This document shows, piece after piece, positions 34,158-47,374 of a stretch of DNA of 64,000 nt. Both the position numbers and the translations under genes were made by a program. Within the stretch, counting starts at the first letter, position 1. The number at the start of each line of letters is the position of its first letter. Under the pieces are notes generated by a model. That model worked only from the letters and a program-made list of their open reading frames with translations. It was not told the origin of the DNA and made no database searches. The stretch is from Roseateles toxinivorans (GTDB taxonomy: Bacteria > Pseudomonadota > Gammaproteobacteria > Burkholderiales > Burkholderiaceae_C), in NCBI RefSeq assembly GCF_004362525.1, contig NZ_SNXS01000004.1:62001-126000 (forward strand). The letters run 5' to 3'.

Positions 34158-34412
34158 TCAAGCCCGCGACTGGCGCGCCTGCTCGCGCAACATATAGCCG
34201 TAGAGCCCTTCCACCTTCTCGCGCGCCCAGGGCGTCTTGCGCAGGAACTTCAGGCTGGACTTGATGCTGGGCTCATGGGTGAAGCAGCGGATGTTGATCT
34301 GCAGACCGAGTTCGTCCCAGCCAAAGAAGTCCACCAGGCGGGTCAACATGGCTTCGAGGGTGACACCGTGCAGCGGGTCGCGTGACGGGGCGGGGGGCTT
34401 GGGCTCGGACAT
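34158..34412 (-). CDS. VF530 family protein (DUF2132)
   Basis: An 84-residue protein matching the VF530 family throughout: [38 protein letters not shown] (shown in part), VEGLYGYM. The family was named from a Vibrio structure and is thought to bind DNA; its role is unknown. It starts 9 bp after the sensor kinase stop, so the two are probably one transcript. Confidence 0.88.
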   Translation of the reverse strand: MSEPKPPAPSRDPLHGVTLEAMLTRLVDFFGWDELGLQINIRCFTHEPSIKSSLKFLRKTPWAREKVEGLYGYMLREQARQSRA

Positions 34413-34421
34413 GCGCCATTA

Positions 34422-37400
34422 TCAAGGCGCGGCCGGCGAGATGGTCGTCTGGCCTGGCTGGGCGGCCTCGGCCTCCAGGTCCAGCGGCAGATCCAGCGTG
34501 AAGCGGGTGCCACGGCCCGGCGCGCTGTCGAGCTCGATCTGGCCGCCCAGCAGGCTGGTGACGATGTTGTAGCTGATATGCATCCCCAGGCCGCTGCCGC
34601 CCTGGCCGAACTTGGTGGTGAAGAAGGGTTCGAACACCCGTTTCTGATGCTCGGCGGCAATGCCCAGGCCATCGTCCTCGAACTCGATCAGCACCCGCCC
34701 GGCGCGCGGCTGGCTGGCGCGCAGCCACATATGGCCCTGCTCCCGGCCTTCGAAGCCGTGCAGCATCGCGTTGTTGACCAGATTGGCCAGCACCTGACCC
34801 AGCGGGCCCGGATAGCTGTTCATCATGATGCCCTCGGGGACTTCCACGCTGATCTGATGGCCCGACTTGTTGATCTTGCTCATCAAGGTGGACAGCAGCT
34901 CGTTGCAGGTGCGCAGCAGGTCGAAGCGGCGCTGCTGGGCACTGGTCTGATCGACCGCCACCTGCTTGAAACTGCTCACCAGCTCGGCCGCGCTGTGCAG
35001 GCTGCGCATGATGATGGCGGCTGCATGCTCGGCCATCTCGCAATAGGTGTTCAGGTCCGAGCGCTTCATGCTGCCGGCCTGCAGCTGGCCCATCAGGGTG
35101 GTGGTGTGCTCGTGCAGGGTGCTGGCCACCAGCAGGCTGTTGCCGATCGGGGTGTTCAGCTCATGGGCCACACCGGCCACCATGGCGCCCAGCGCGGCCA
35201 GCTTCTCCTGGGCCACCAGCTGGGTCTGGGCGCTTTGCAGCTGCATGAAGGCCTGGGCATTCTCCAGCGCCACAGCGGCATAGGCGGCCAGGGTGCGCAG
35301 CATGTTCAGGTGCACCTCGTCGTAGGCATCGGGCTCGAGGCTGTGCACACTGATCACGCCCAGCACGCGGTCATGTGCGACCACCGGAAGATAGAGCATC
35401 GAGCGCTGCAGGCCCGGCTCCGAGCCGTCTTCCAGCCGGATGCCATGGCGCGCGAGGCCGCTGACGTGCGGCTTGGTGATGTAGCTTGGGTAGTCGGTCT
35501 CGACATCGCGTATCCAGATCTCCCGCCGCTGCGTCAGGCAGCAGACGGCCAGTTGATCGGGATCACTCAGAGGCCGGCTGTACGGCGCGAAGCGGCGCGT
35601 GCCCTCGACACAGAAGTCGTAATCGATGGCCTGGCGTTCCGGCTTGTAGATGCCGAAGCCGAATACGGTCGCGTCCATCAGTTTGGTGACATGCTTGTGC
35701 AGGGTGGCCGCAATGTCCTGGGTAACCAGATTGGCGGTGATCTCGCGGCCGATCTCGCTCAGCACCGATATGTTCAAGTGCGCCTGCTGCACTCCATGGG
35801 CCTGCTGCAGGGCCTCCGCAGTGCGCGCCTGCACTTGCTGCTCCAGCAACTCTGTCTGCCTTCTCACGGAGCGCATGCGCAGCCGGTAGGCCGCGGCCAG
35901 CCCGCCGACCATCAGCAGCAGGGCCGAGAGTCTGGCCCACCAGGTCTGCCACAGCGGCGGGGTGATGGTGATGGTCAGAGTGGCGTCTTCCTGGGTCCAT
36001 AGCCCATCCTTATTGGCCGCACGCAGATGGAAGACATAGCGGCCCGGATTCAGATTCGTGTACGTGGCGGCACGCTGACCGGCGCCCACCTCGACCCATT
36101 CGCTGTCGAAACCCTGCAGCATGTAGGCATAGCGGTTGCGCGCGACATCGGCGAAGTGCAGGGCAGCGAATTCGAGGGTGAACACGCTGTGTCGGTAGGA
36201 CAGGGTCAGCTCTTGGGCGCGGTTGATCGGTTGCTCCAGCACCAGGCCCTTGGGCAACTGGCCTAGTTGCACCCGCTGGTTGAACACGCGCAGCTCGGTC
36301 AGCGCCAGCTGGGGCGGCTTGTCGTTGGCACGCACATGGTCCGGATGGAAGCGTGTGATGCCGCGCACGCCGCCGAAGTAGATGCGTCCATCGCTGTCCT
36401 GCAGTCCGGCATTGGCGCTGTAGGAGCCCTCGACCATGCCTTCGCGCGCGGTGTAGTGACGGAAGCTCTCGGTCTGCGGGAAGAAGCGCATCAGGCCGTT
36501 GTCGGTGCTCAGCCACAGCACGCCCGACAGGTCCTCGACGATGGCCATGATGCGTTCGCTGACCAGGCCCTGGGCGTGGCCGTAGCTGCGGAAGCGCAGG
36601 CTGCCATCGGGCGCGCGCTTGAGCTCGCTCAGGCCCTTGTCGGTGCCTATCCACAGCCGGCCCAGGCGGTCCTGCAGCAGGGCGGTGATGTTGTCGCCGG
36701 CCAGGCTTTCGCGGTCACCGGGGCTGTGATGAAAGCGCCTGAAGCGGCCGGTGGCGGCATCGAACAGATTCAGGCCGCCGTTGGTGCCCACCCAGAGCCG
36801 GCCCTCGCGGTCTTCCAGCAGGGTCTGCACATTGTCGTGGCTGATGCTTTTCGGATCCGCTGGCTGGTGGATGAAGCTGGCTTCCAGTGCGTCGAACGAG
36901 GCCAGCCGATGCAAGCCACCGGCGCTGCCAACCCACAAGGCACCGCTGCGGTCCTTCAGCAGGCACAGCACATTGTTGCTGGTGGCGTTGCGCGCCTGCA
37001 CGCGGCGTGCGCGGATGTGGCCGGTGGCGGGCTCGAACAGCTCCAGCCCGGTCTCTGTGCCCAGGAGCAGGCGGCCACTGGCCTCGTCGCGCAGCATCGC
37101 ATGCACGCGCTTGTCGCTCAGGCGCTGGCCCCGGTCGGTGAAGGTGTCTGTGGCCAGATCCAGATGCTTCAGGCCGCCCAGTCCGGCCACCCACAGGCCA
37201 CCGCGCCCGTCGCCTATCAGGCCGTTGACGACGCGCTCGATCTTGGACTGCTGCGGTGCCAGCGGCGGCAGCACGCGCTCGAAACCGCCACTGCTCAGAT
37301 CGACCAGATTGATGCCAGCGTCCCAGGTGCCCACCCACAGCGTGCCGGTACGGTCCTGGAACAGGCTGGCCAGTTGATCGTCCGACAGGCTGTGCGGGTC

Positions 37401-38354
37401 GTCCTGCTGGTGCCGGTGCTGCACAAATCGCTGTCGCTGGGGCGACCAGCGCTTCAGTCCGTCGGAGATGGCCCCCACCCAGACCTGCTCGTCACGGTCC
37501 TGCAGCAGTGCGTAGTAGCGGCCGCGTGAAATGCCCTGCTCGGGCGTGAAGCGCAGCCGCGTCGGCTCGGGACCGTTCAGTTCCCAGCGTTCCAGGCCGG
37601 CGTAGGTGCCGATCCAGAGCCGGTTCTCGCGGTCCACCATCAGCGTCTGCAGTGTGTTGTGGATGGCGTCGGGCCGCGCTGCGCTGTCCATGTGCAGATG
37701 AGCAAAGCCGCTGGCGGCAGGGTCCAGCCGGTCCAGTCCGGCGGCCGTGCCGACCCACAGTCGGCCCTGCTGGTCCAGCGCCAGGCCGCGCACCCGGTCG
37801 GAGGCCAGACTGTCGGACCGGTCCGGATCGTGGTGCCAGAAGCGGAAGCTGGACGTCTTCTTGTCGAAGTGTTGCAGGCCGTCCGAACTGCCCAGCCACA
37901 GGCCCCAGGCACCGTCGTCGATCAGGTTGCGCAGTTCCAGTCCGGCCGGCCCGCGCAGGCCGGACTGGGGCAGATGGCGCTCGAAGTCGTTGCGCTGGGC
38001 GTCGTAGCTGTGCAGGCCGCCATGGGTGGCAATCCACAGCGTGCCGGCGGCGTCCACCAGCAGGGCCTGCACCAGATTGTTGTTCAGGCTGCGCGGGTTG
38101 CCGGGGTCATGGCGATAGACGACGAAGCGGTAGCCGTCATAGCGCACCAGGCCGTTCTGCGTGCCCATCCAGATGAAGCCCTGGGCGTCCTGGGCGGTGG
38201 ACAGCACCGACTCCTGCGGCAGGCCCTGCTCGACGCCGAGGTGCTGGAAGCGCAGGTTCTGCAGCGGCATGGCACCCAGGCCGCCGACCCAGAGCAGCAG
38301 GGCGGGCAGGGCCAACCGGCGTAGCAGCAGCGATGCGCGCAGGCAAAAGGACAT
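34422..38354 (-). CDS. large sensor histidine kinase with two-component propeller, Y_Y_Y and GAF domains
   Basis: A 1310-residue membrane sensor. After a signal peptide come many Reg_prop repeats (LWIGT/LWVGT pattern, about residues 40-680) forming two beta-propellers in the periplasm, a Y_Y_Y domain (about 690-790), one membrane helix (about 803-825), a GAF domain (about 880-1030), a HisKA-like region with the phospho-acceptor His near 1064 (VAHELNTPIGNS) and a HATPase domain (EDDGLGIA, GGSGLGMHI). The plan matches the hybrid sensors that detect glycans in Bacteroidota, but no receiver or HTH domain is attached and no response regulator gene is adjacent. Confidence 0.9.
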   Translation of the reverse strand: MSFCLRASLLLRRLALPALLLWVGGLGAMPLQNLRFQHLGVEQGLPQESVLSTAQDAQGFIWMGTQNGLVRYDGYRFVVYRHDPGNPRSLNNNLVQALLVDAAGTLWIATHGGLHSYDAQRNDFERHLPQSGLRGPAGLELRNLIDDGAWGLWLGSSDGLQHFDKKTSSFRFWHHDPDRSDSLASDRVRGLALDQQGRLWVGTAAGLDRLDPAASGFAHLHMDSAARPDAIHNTLQTLMVDRENRLWIGTYAGLERWELNGPEPTRLRFTPEQGISRGRYYALLQDRDEQVWVGAISDGLKRWSPQRQRFVQHRHQQDDPHSLSDDQLASLFQDRTGTLWVGTWDAGINLVDLSSGGFERVLPPLAPQQSKIERVVNGLIGDGRGGLWVAGLGGLKHLDLATDTFTDRGQRLSDKRVHAMLRDEASGRLLLGTETGLELFEPATGHIRARRVQARNATSNNVLCLLKDRSGALWVGSAGGLHRLASFDALEASFIHQPADPKSISHDNVQTLLEDREGRLWVGTNGGLNLFDAATGRFRRFHHSPGDRESLAGDNITALLQDRLGRLWIGTDKGLSELKRAPDGSLRFRSYGHAQGLVSERIMAIVEDLSGVLWLSTDNGLMRFFPQTESFRHYTAREGMVEGSYSANAGLQDSDGRIYFGGVRGITRFHPDHVRANDKPPQLALTELRVFNQRVQLGQLPKGLVLEQPINRAQELTLSYRHSVFTLEFAALHFADVARNRYAYMLQGFDSEWVEVGAGQRAATYTNLNPGRYVFHLRAANKDGLWTQEDATLTITITPPLWQTWWARLSALLLMVGGLAAAYRLRMRSVRRQTELLEQQVQARTAEALQQAHGVQQAHLNISVLSEIGREITANLVTQDIAATLHKHVTKLMDATVFGFGIYKPERQAIDYDFCVEGTRRFAPYSRPLSDPDQLAVCCLTQRREIWIRDVETDYPSYITKPHVSGLARHGIRLEDGSEPGLQRSMLYLPVVAHDRVLGVISVHSLEPDAYDEVHLNMLRTLAAYAAVALENAQAFMQLQSAQTQLVAQEKLAALGAMVAGVAHELNTPIGNSLLVASTLHEHTTTLMGQLQAGSMKRSDLNTYCEMAEHAAAIIMRSLHSAAELVSSFKQVAVDQTSAQQRRFDLLRTCNELLSTLMSKINKSGHQISVEVPEGIMMNSYPGPLGQVLANLVNNAMLHGFEGREQGHMWLRASQPRAGRVLIEFEDDGLGIAAEHQKRVFEPFFTTKFGQGGSGLGMHISYNIVTSLLGGQIELDSAPGRGTRFTLDLPLDLEAEAAQPGQTTISPAAP

Positions 38355-38495
38355 GGAATGGAGTATGTACCGGGCGGAATCCGGGGACGCGAGCCATTCT
38401 CACCCCAAGCGGGGCACCTTTCCTCAGCCCACGGGCTTGTATCGCCCTTGGGCCTTCACCAGGCGGGTCAAGGCTTCCGCCTTGCCCGTCCAGGC

Positions 38496-40201
<1,706 letters not shown>

Positions 40202-40239
40202 GGGGGCGCATTGTCGGCCAAATTGCCCCCACTGCTCCG

Positions 40240-42648
<2,409 letters not shown>

Positions 42649-42911
42649 GGTGTGACCGGGGTAATTCAGGGGGCAGCGGCCCAGGCGACGCCTGAGTGCA
42701 ACCCTCTATTGTCCCAGCAATACGGGTTTACAGCTATCTGCCTCGGCAGAGATGGGCCGGTTTGCAGGGACTTTGGCCGGACTTATTGCCCATTTGGCTT
42801 GCGCTCGCGCTGGCCGTCGCCCGTCTGATCGGCTTTGTCACGCCAATGCATGACATTCTCAAGATAATCGCGGTTTCTGAAACCTTGGCGCGTCTTGCAC
42901 GGGCCCCCGTC

Positions 42912-45131
42912 ATGACTGTTGCCTTTTTCTTGCGCCATGCCTGTCTTGCCGCGGCCTTTCCCCTTGGCTCCGCGCTGGCGCAGGCGGCCCGTAGCGAGCC
43001 GTCCGAACCGAAGGAGCCCGCGCCCACGCAACTGCAGCGAGTCGAGGTGCAGGCCGCCCAGCGCAGCGACAACGATCTGCGCCGCCAGTCCACCGCCGCC
43101 AAGATCGTCTTCAGCCGCGAGGAGCTGACCCGCTACGGCGACACCAATATGAGCGATGTGCTCAAGCGCCTGCCGGGCGTCAATATGCAGGGCGGCGCGC
43201 CGCGCATGCGCGGCCTGGGCGCCGGCTTCACGCTGATCTTGATCAATGGCGAGCCGGCACCGCCCGGCTTCTCGCTCGACAATCTGTCCCCCTCGCAGAT
43301 CGAGCGCATCGAGGTTTCGCGTGGCCCGACGGCCGAGAACAGCGCCCAGGCGGTGGCCGGCACGATCAACATCATCCTCAAGGAGGCGCCGAAGAACCGT
43401 CAGCGCGAATGGCGGGGGGGCTTCAACACAGCCCAGGGCCGCGTCACACCCTGGATCAACTTCACCTATGGCGACAAGAGCGGCGACCTCAGCTACTCAT
43501 TGCCAGTGTCGGCCTATCAAAGCCGCAGTCTGAACGAGACTTCTGTGCAGACGCAGAGCCTGGATGCCCAGGGTGGGCGGCTGGTGCAGGCCGCACGCTA
43601 TACGGATGACGGCGAGGGCCGCGGCTTCAATGCCTCGCCCCGCCTGGCCTGGCGTTTGGGCGACAACCACAATCTGAGTTGGCAGACCTTCGTCAACCGC
43701 CATGACTGGACCAGCGTCGGCAGCAACGTCGTGGAAGTGCAGCAGGGGCAGGGGCCCGTGAGCCGTGACGAGCGCTACCGCAGCTGGGGCCGCTGGCAGA
43801 TGCTGCGCAGCAATCTGCACTGGACGCGCAATCTGGCCGACAGCCAGAGCCTGGAACTGCGCCTGGGCGGCCAGGGTTGGTCACGCGATGCGGGTTCCCA
43901 GCTGCAGGGCAGGGGCGCTGGCGGCCAGCCGGTGCTGGACCAGCACAACCGCAGCTACAGCGAGGAGCAGGGGCTGACCGCCTCGGCCAAGTACAAGCGC
44001 CCGCTGTGGGAGGCCCATGCGCTGGCCATAGGCGCCGAGGTCGAGTACCGCCAGCGCAACGACAGCCGCAGCCAGCTCGACAACGGCGTCGAGCAACTGC
44101 CCGGCTTCGAGGCGCCGTTCAAATCCAACATCAGCCGTCTGGCGGCCTACGTTCAGGACGAGTGGGACATCAACGCCCAGTGGTCAGGCTATGCCGGCCT
44201 GCGCGCCGAGACCATCAGCACAGCCTCCAAGGAGCCTGGCGGCGAGCAACGCAACCGCAGCCAGGTGGTCACGCCCTTGCTGCATCTGGCCTACAAGCCC
44301 GGCAAGGGGCGCGACGTGTTGCGCGCCAGCCTGACCCGCAGCTACCGCGCGCCCAATCTGAACCAGTTGCTGGGCCGGCCCAGCGTCAACAGCAATCTCT
44401 ACCCGACCTCGGGGTCCAATATCGAAAGCAGCCCGGATCGCACCGGTAACCCGAATCTGCGGCCCGAGCTGGCCCTGGGCCTGGACCTGGCGTTTGAAAA
44501 GTATCTGCAGGCCGGTGGCCTGCTGAGCATCAGCGCCTTCCACCGCCGCATCGACGGGCTGATTCGCTCGGCCACCACGTTGGAAACGGTGTCCTGGGCG
44601 GCCGTGCCGCGCTGGGTGGCGCGACCCACCAATCTGACCGGCGCCAGCACCAGCGGCGTCGAGATGGAGGCCAAGGGCCGTGCCGGCGAGTTGTTTCCCA
44701 GCGCCTTCGAAGCCGGCCTGCCGCTGGACCTGCGCGCCAGCCTGAGTTTCTACCGCTCCCAGGTGGCTGGCATCCCGGGGCCGGACAACCGGCTGGAGTC
44801 GCAGCAGCCCTATGCGGTCAATCTGGGTTTCGACTACCGGGCCACGGCATTGCCTATCAGCTTCGGTGGCAGCATGGCCTACACCCCTGCCTATGCGGTG
44901 CAGCAAAGCATAGAGCAGCGCAATACCCAAGGGCTCAGCCGCAAGTTCGACGCCTATGCCCAGTGGCGCTTCTCGCCGACGATGAGCCTGCGCCTGTCGG
45001 CCCGCGATCTGCTGCCGCTGGAAGATTCGAGCAGCAGCAGCTACCTTGATGCCAATGGCAATGAGCAGGGCAGCCAGACCGAGCGCAGACTGGTGCGTTC
45101 CGTGGGTCTGCAGCTCGAAATCAAACTTTGA
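42912..45131 (+). CDS. TonB-dependent outer-membrane receptor
   Basis: A 739-residue receptor with a signal peptide (about 1-24), the TonB-box-like QLQRVEVQ at 40-47, plug domain (STAAKIVFSREELTRYG, LKRLPGVN, RIEVSRGPTAENS) and a barrel ending LEIKL. It is a paralogue of the receptor at 24099. The start at 42912 is chosen because it opens a signal peptide; no strong ribosome site is visible and an upstream ATG at 42846 cannot be excluded. A periplasmic binding protein gene follows 9 bp later. Confidence 0.9.
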   Translation: MTVAFFLRHACLAAAFPLGSALAQAARSEPSEPKEPAPTQLQRVEVQAAQRSDNDLRRQSTAAKIVFSREELTRYGDTNMSDVLKRLPGVNMQGGAPRMRGLGAGFTLILINGEPAPPGFSLDNLSPSQIERIEVSRGPTAENSAQAVAGTINIILKEAPKNRQREWRGGFNTAQGRVTPWINFTYGDKSGDLSYSLPVSAYQSRSLNETSVQTQSLDAQGGRLVQAARYTDDGEGRGFNASPRLAWRLGDNHNLSWQTFVNRHDWTSVGSNVVEVQQGQGPVSRDERYRSWGRWQMLRSNLHWTRNLADSQSLELRLGGQGWSRDAGSQLQGRGAGGQPVLDQHNRSYSEEQGLTASAKYKRPLWEAHALAIGAEVEYRQRNDSRSQLDNGVEQLPGFEAPFKSNISRLAAYVQDEWDINAQWSGYAGLRAETISTASKEPGGEQRNRSQVVTPLLHLAYKPGKGRDVLRASLTRSYRAPNLNQLLGRPSVNSNLYPTSGSNIESSPDRTGNPNLRPELALGLDLAFEKYLQAGGLLSISAFHRRIDGLIRSATTLETVSWAAVPRWVARPTNLTGASTSGVEMEAKGRAGELFPSAFEAGLPLDLRASLSFYRSQVAGIPGPDNRLESQQPYAVNLGFDYRATALPISFGGSMAYTPAYAVQQSIEQRNTQGLSRKFDAYAQWRFSPTMSLRLSARDLLPLEDSSSSSYLDANGNEQGSQTERRLVRSVGLQLEIKL

Positions 45132-45140
45132 GCGTTTGCC

Positions 45141-45896
45141 ATGTTGAACCGTCGTGACTTGACAACCCTGATCGCGGGCCTGGCCAGCGGCCTGCCCTTG
45201 CAGGCGGCCGAGCCCGAACCCAGGTTGCGCGGCTTCACAGAGAACCTGCCGCCCCTGAACTACCAGGAAGAGGACACGCCGCGCGGCTTCAGCGTCGAGT
45301 TGCTACGCATGGTGGCGGCCGAGGCGGGCCTTGGCCTGGACATCGAGGTCCAGCCCTGGACGCGGGCGATGCAGTCGGCCAGCCAGACGCCCAACAGCGT
45401 GCTGTTCTCGCTGACCCGCCTGCCCGAGCGCGAGGCGCAATTCCAGTGGGTGGGGCCGATCAGCGAGCGCCGCATCGTCATCTACAAACTGACCAGCCGT
45501 ACCGATCTGCAGATCACCAGCCTGCGCCAGCTGCGCGGCGCCCGTGTCGGCGTGGTGCGCGATTCGGCGGCGGCCAAGCAGTTGCTGGCCGAAGGCCTGC
45601 GCTCGGACGATGACATCGAATGGGCCCGCGACGATGCCACCAATCTGCGCAAGCTGCTGGCCGGCCGCATGGAGCTGATCGTGCTGCTGGACTGGGCGGC
45701 GGCCTGGAATCTGCGCCAGCTGCAACTGCCCTTCGTCACGCTGACCCAGGTGCTGGAGTACGACGCCAGCAAGTCCTACTGGTTCGGCCTGCAGCCCGAA
45801 GCCCCGGAGTCGCTGCGCCGCCGCCTGCAGGCGGGACTCGACAAGGTGCGGCGCGACGGCCGCTTTGACGCCTTGAGGCTGCGCTACTTCTCCTGA
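45141..45896 (+). CDS. periplasmic solute-binding protein (SBP_bac_3-like)
   Basis: A 251-residue protein with a short signal peptide (1-22, RR near the N end) and the type II periplasmic binding fold of amino-acid-binding proteins: FTENLPPLNY, GFSVELLRMVAAEAG, LRGARVGVVRDSAA. No ABC permease or ATPase gene is near, so it may be a sensor-type or auxiliary binding protein. The 9-bp gap from the TonB receptor suggests that it receives the imported ligand. Confidence 0.82.
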   Translation: MLNRRDLTTLIAGLASGLPLQAAEPEPRLRGFTENLPPLNYQEEDTPRGFSVELLRMVAAEAGLGLDIEVQPWTRAMQSASQTPNSVLFSLTRLPEREAQFQWVGPISERRIVIYKLTSRTDLQITSLRQLRGARVGVVRDSAAAKQLLAEGLRSDDDIEWARDDATNLRKLLAGRMELIVLLDWAAAWNLRQLQLPFVTLTQVLEYDASKSYWFGLQPEAPESLRRRLQAGLDKVRRDGRFDALRLRYFS

Positions 45897-46014
45897 TCGC
45901 ACAGGAATTCACGCCCCCCGGATGGCCTCTCGGGAAACCCTGATGCGTGGGTCGGGGATAGACACCAGAATCGGGCGGGCGCCCAATCGTGGGGCGCTGA
46001 CTAGCGAGCGTGCG

Positions 46015-46602
46015 ATGAAACCCCTGTTGAAAACCCTGTCCCTGGTCCTGATGTCGATGGTGTTGGCAAGCAGCGCCTGGAGTGCGCCGGTCGATGTCTA
46101 TGGTGTCAAATTCGACGAGCAAGTCGAGATGCGTGGCAGCAATCTGCTGCTCAACGGTGCGGGCACCCGCTTCAAGGGGCCGTTCAAGGTCTATGCCGCT
46201 GGTTTGTACCTGGGCAAGAAGGTCAGCACACCCGATGAGGTGGTGGCCCTGCCAGGCCCCAAGCGCCTGTCGATCACCATGCTGCGCGGCATTGACGCGG
46301 CCGAGCTGGGCAAGCTGCTGACACGGGGCATGGAAGACAATATGGGCAAGGCCGCGATGGCCCCGCTGATCCCGGGCCTGATACGCCTGGGCCAGATGTT
46401 CGCCGATCACAAGAACCTGGTCGCCGGCGACAGCTTCACCGTCGAGTGGATTCCGGGCACCGGCACGGTGCTTACCGTCAAGGGCAAGGTCCAGGGCGAG
46501 CCGTTCAAGGAGCCCGAATTCTTCAAGGCCCTGATGTGGATCTGGATGGGCCCGGTGCCCGCCGACTGGAAGCTCAAGGACCAGCTGCTCGGCCTCAAGT
46601 AG
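46015..46602 (+). CDS. exported chalcone isomerase-like protein
   Basis: A 195-residue protein with a signal peptide (about 1-24) and the bacterial chalcone-isomerase-like fold: VKFDEQVEM, YAAGLYLGKKV, MLRGIDAAELG, and an alpha-helical C end. Bacterial members lack plant flavonoid chemistry and probably bind fatty acids or similar small hydrophobic molecules. The start at 46015 is selected for the signal peptide, not from a ribosome site. Confidence 0.83.
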   Translation: MKPLLKTLSLVLMSMVLASSAWSAPVDVYGVKFDEQVEMRGSNLLLNGAGTRFKGPFKVYAAGLYLGKKVSTPDEVVALPGPKRLSITMLRGIDAAELGKLLTRGMEDNMGKAAMAPLIPGLIRLGQMFADHKNLVAGDSFTVEWIPGTGTVLTVKGKVQGEPFKEPEFFKALMWIWMGPVPADWKLKDQLLGLK

Positions 46603-46658
46603 GCGAAGTTGCACCGTGTGAGCAGTTGTAAGGATTGCTGATCCCCGAAACAGGGGGC

Positions 46659-46685
46659 TAAACACCCTGCATTTCCTGACGATAG
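46659..46685 (+). promoter_or_regulatory. sigma-28 (FliA)-like promoter of the mini rod gene
   Basis: TAAACACC, 11 bp, then GACGATAG, compared with the consensus TAAAGTTT-N11-GCCGATAA. The -10 matches at 6 of 8 positions and the spacing is exact. The start would lie about 46692, next to the AAGAGG ribosome site at 46692-46697, so the leader would be very short. Confidence 0.5.
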
Positions 46686-46703
46686 AACGTCAAGAGGTGC
46701 AGC

Positions 46704-47006
46704 ATGGGTTCAATTTCTTCGATTGCCAGATCCGGCCTGAATGCCGCCCAGTACAGCCTGGGCGTCACGGCCCACAACATCGCCAACGCGCAAACGGCCA
46801 ATTTCCGCCGTCAGCAGGTGGTGCAAGAGGCCCAGGAAACCGGCGGCGTCAGCGTCAGCCTGCGCCAGGCTGCCCAGCCCGCCGGCGACACCATGGCCAA
46901 TGACTTCGTCCAGCAGATGGTCGCCAGCTACGCCTTCAAGGCCAATGTGCTGACCCTGCAGACCGAGCAGAAGATGATGGGCAGCCTGCTCGACATCGAG
47001 GCCTGA
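46704..47006 (+). CDS. mini flagellar basal-body rod-type protein
   Basis: A 100-residue protein made of the two ends of flagellar rod/hook proteins. The N-terminal part (IARSGLNAAQYSLGVTAHNIANAQTANF, shown here only in outline: NIANAQTANF at 25-34) is the Flg_bb_rod motif. The C-terminal part (DFVQQMVASYAFKANVLTL, about 67-85) matches the helical Flg_bbr_C end. The central beta domain of FlgB/C/F/G is missing. No other flagellar gene is nearby. The sigma-28-like promoter supports a flagellum-linked role. Confidence 0.78.
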   Translation: MGSISSIARSGLNAAQYSLGVTAHNIANAQTANFRRQQVVQEAQETGGVSVSLRQAAQPAGDTMANDFVQQMVASYAFKANVLTLQTEQKMMGSLLDIEA

Positions 47007-47010
47007 AGAC

Positions 47011-47316
47011 TCAACCGAATACCGACACCATCCCCGGCTGATCCAGCACCAGATCGGTGCGTGCGATCGCCACACAGGGCAGTATCCAGCCCTCGGCCTT
47101 CTCTTCGGCACTGAGGCCCGGCCACTCAATCACATAGCTGATTTCCCCGGTCCGCAGCCTGCAGATGCAGCTGCGGCAGGTGCCGTTGCGGCAGGAACTG
47201 GGCAGGCGCCAGCCGGCCGCCAGCGCGGCGATCAACACCGTTTCCTGTTCGCCGACCTCGAAGGCGATGGCCGACGGCTCGATGTGTACGCGGTGCAACG
47301 ATGATGTCTCGGACAT
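47011..47316 (-). CDS. 2Fe-2S plant-type ferredoxin
   Basis: A 101-residue electron carrier with C-x4-C-x2-C in SCRNGTCRSC and a fourth Cys in WILPCVA, the set that holds a plant-type 2Fe-2S cluster. It should pass electrons to an oxygenase or reductase not found next to it. The start at 47316 follows the family length. It is convergent with the mini rod gene (4-bp gap between stops) and divergent from the MFS gene. Confidence 0.87.
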   Translation of the reverse strand: MSETSSLHRVHIEPSAIAFEVGEQETVLIAALAAGWRLPSSCRNGTCRSCICRLRTGEISYVIEWPGLSAEEKAEGWILPCVAIARTDLVLDQPGMVSVFG

Positions 47317-47374
47317 GCCGCCATTGTCTCCGGCCCGCCTGCTGCACAATCCGCCGGCTACTTTCAGGGCCGAG

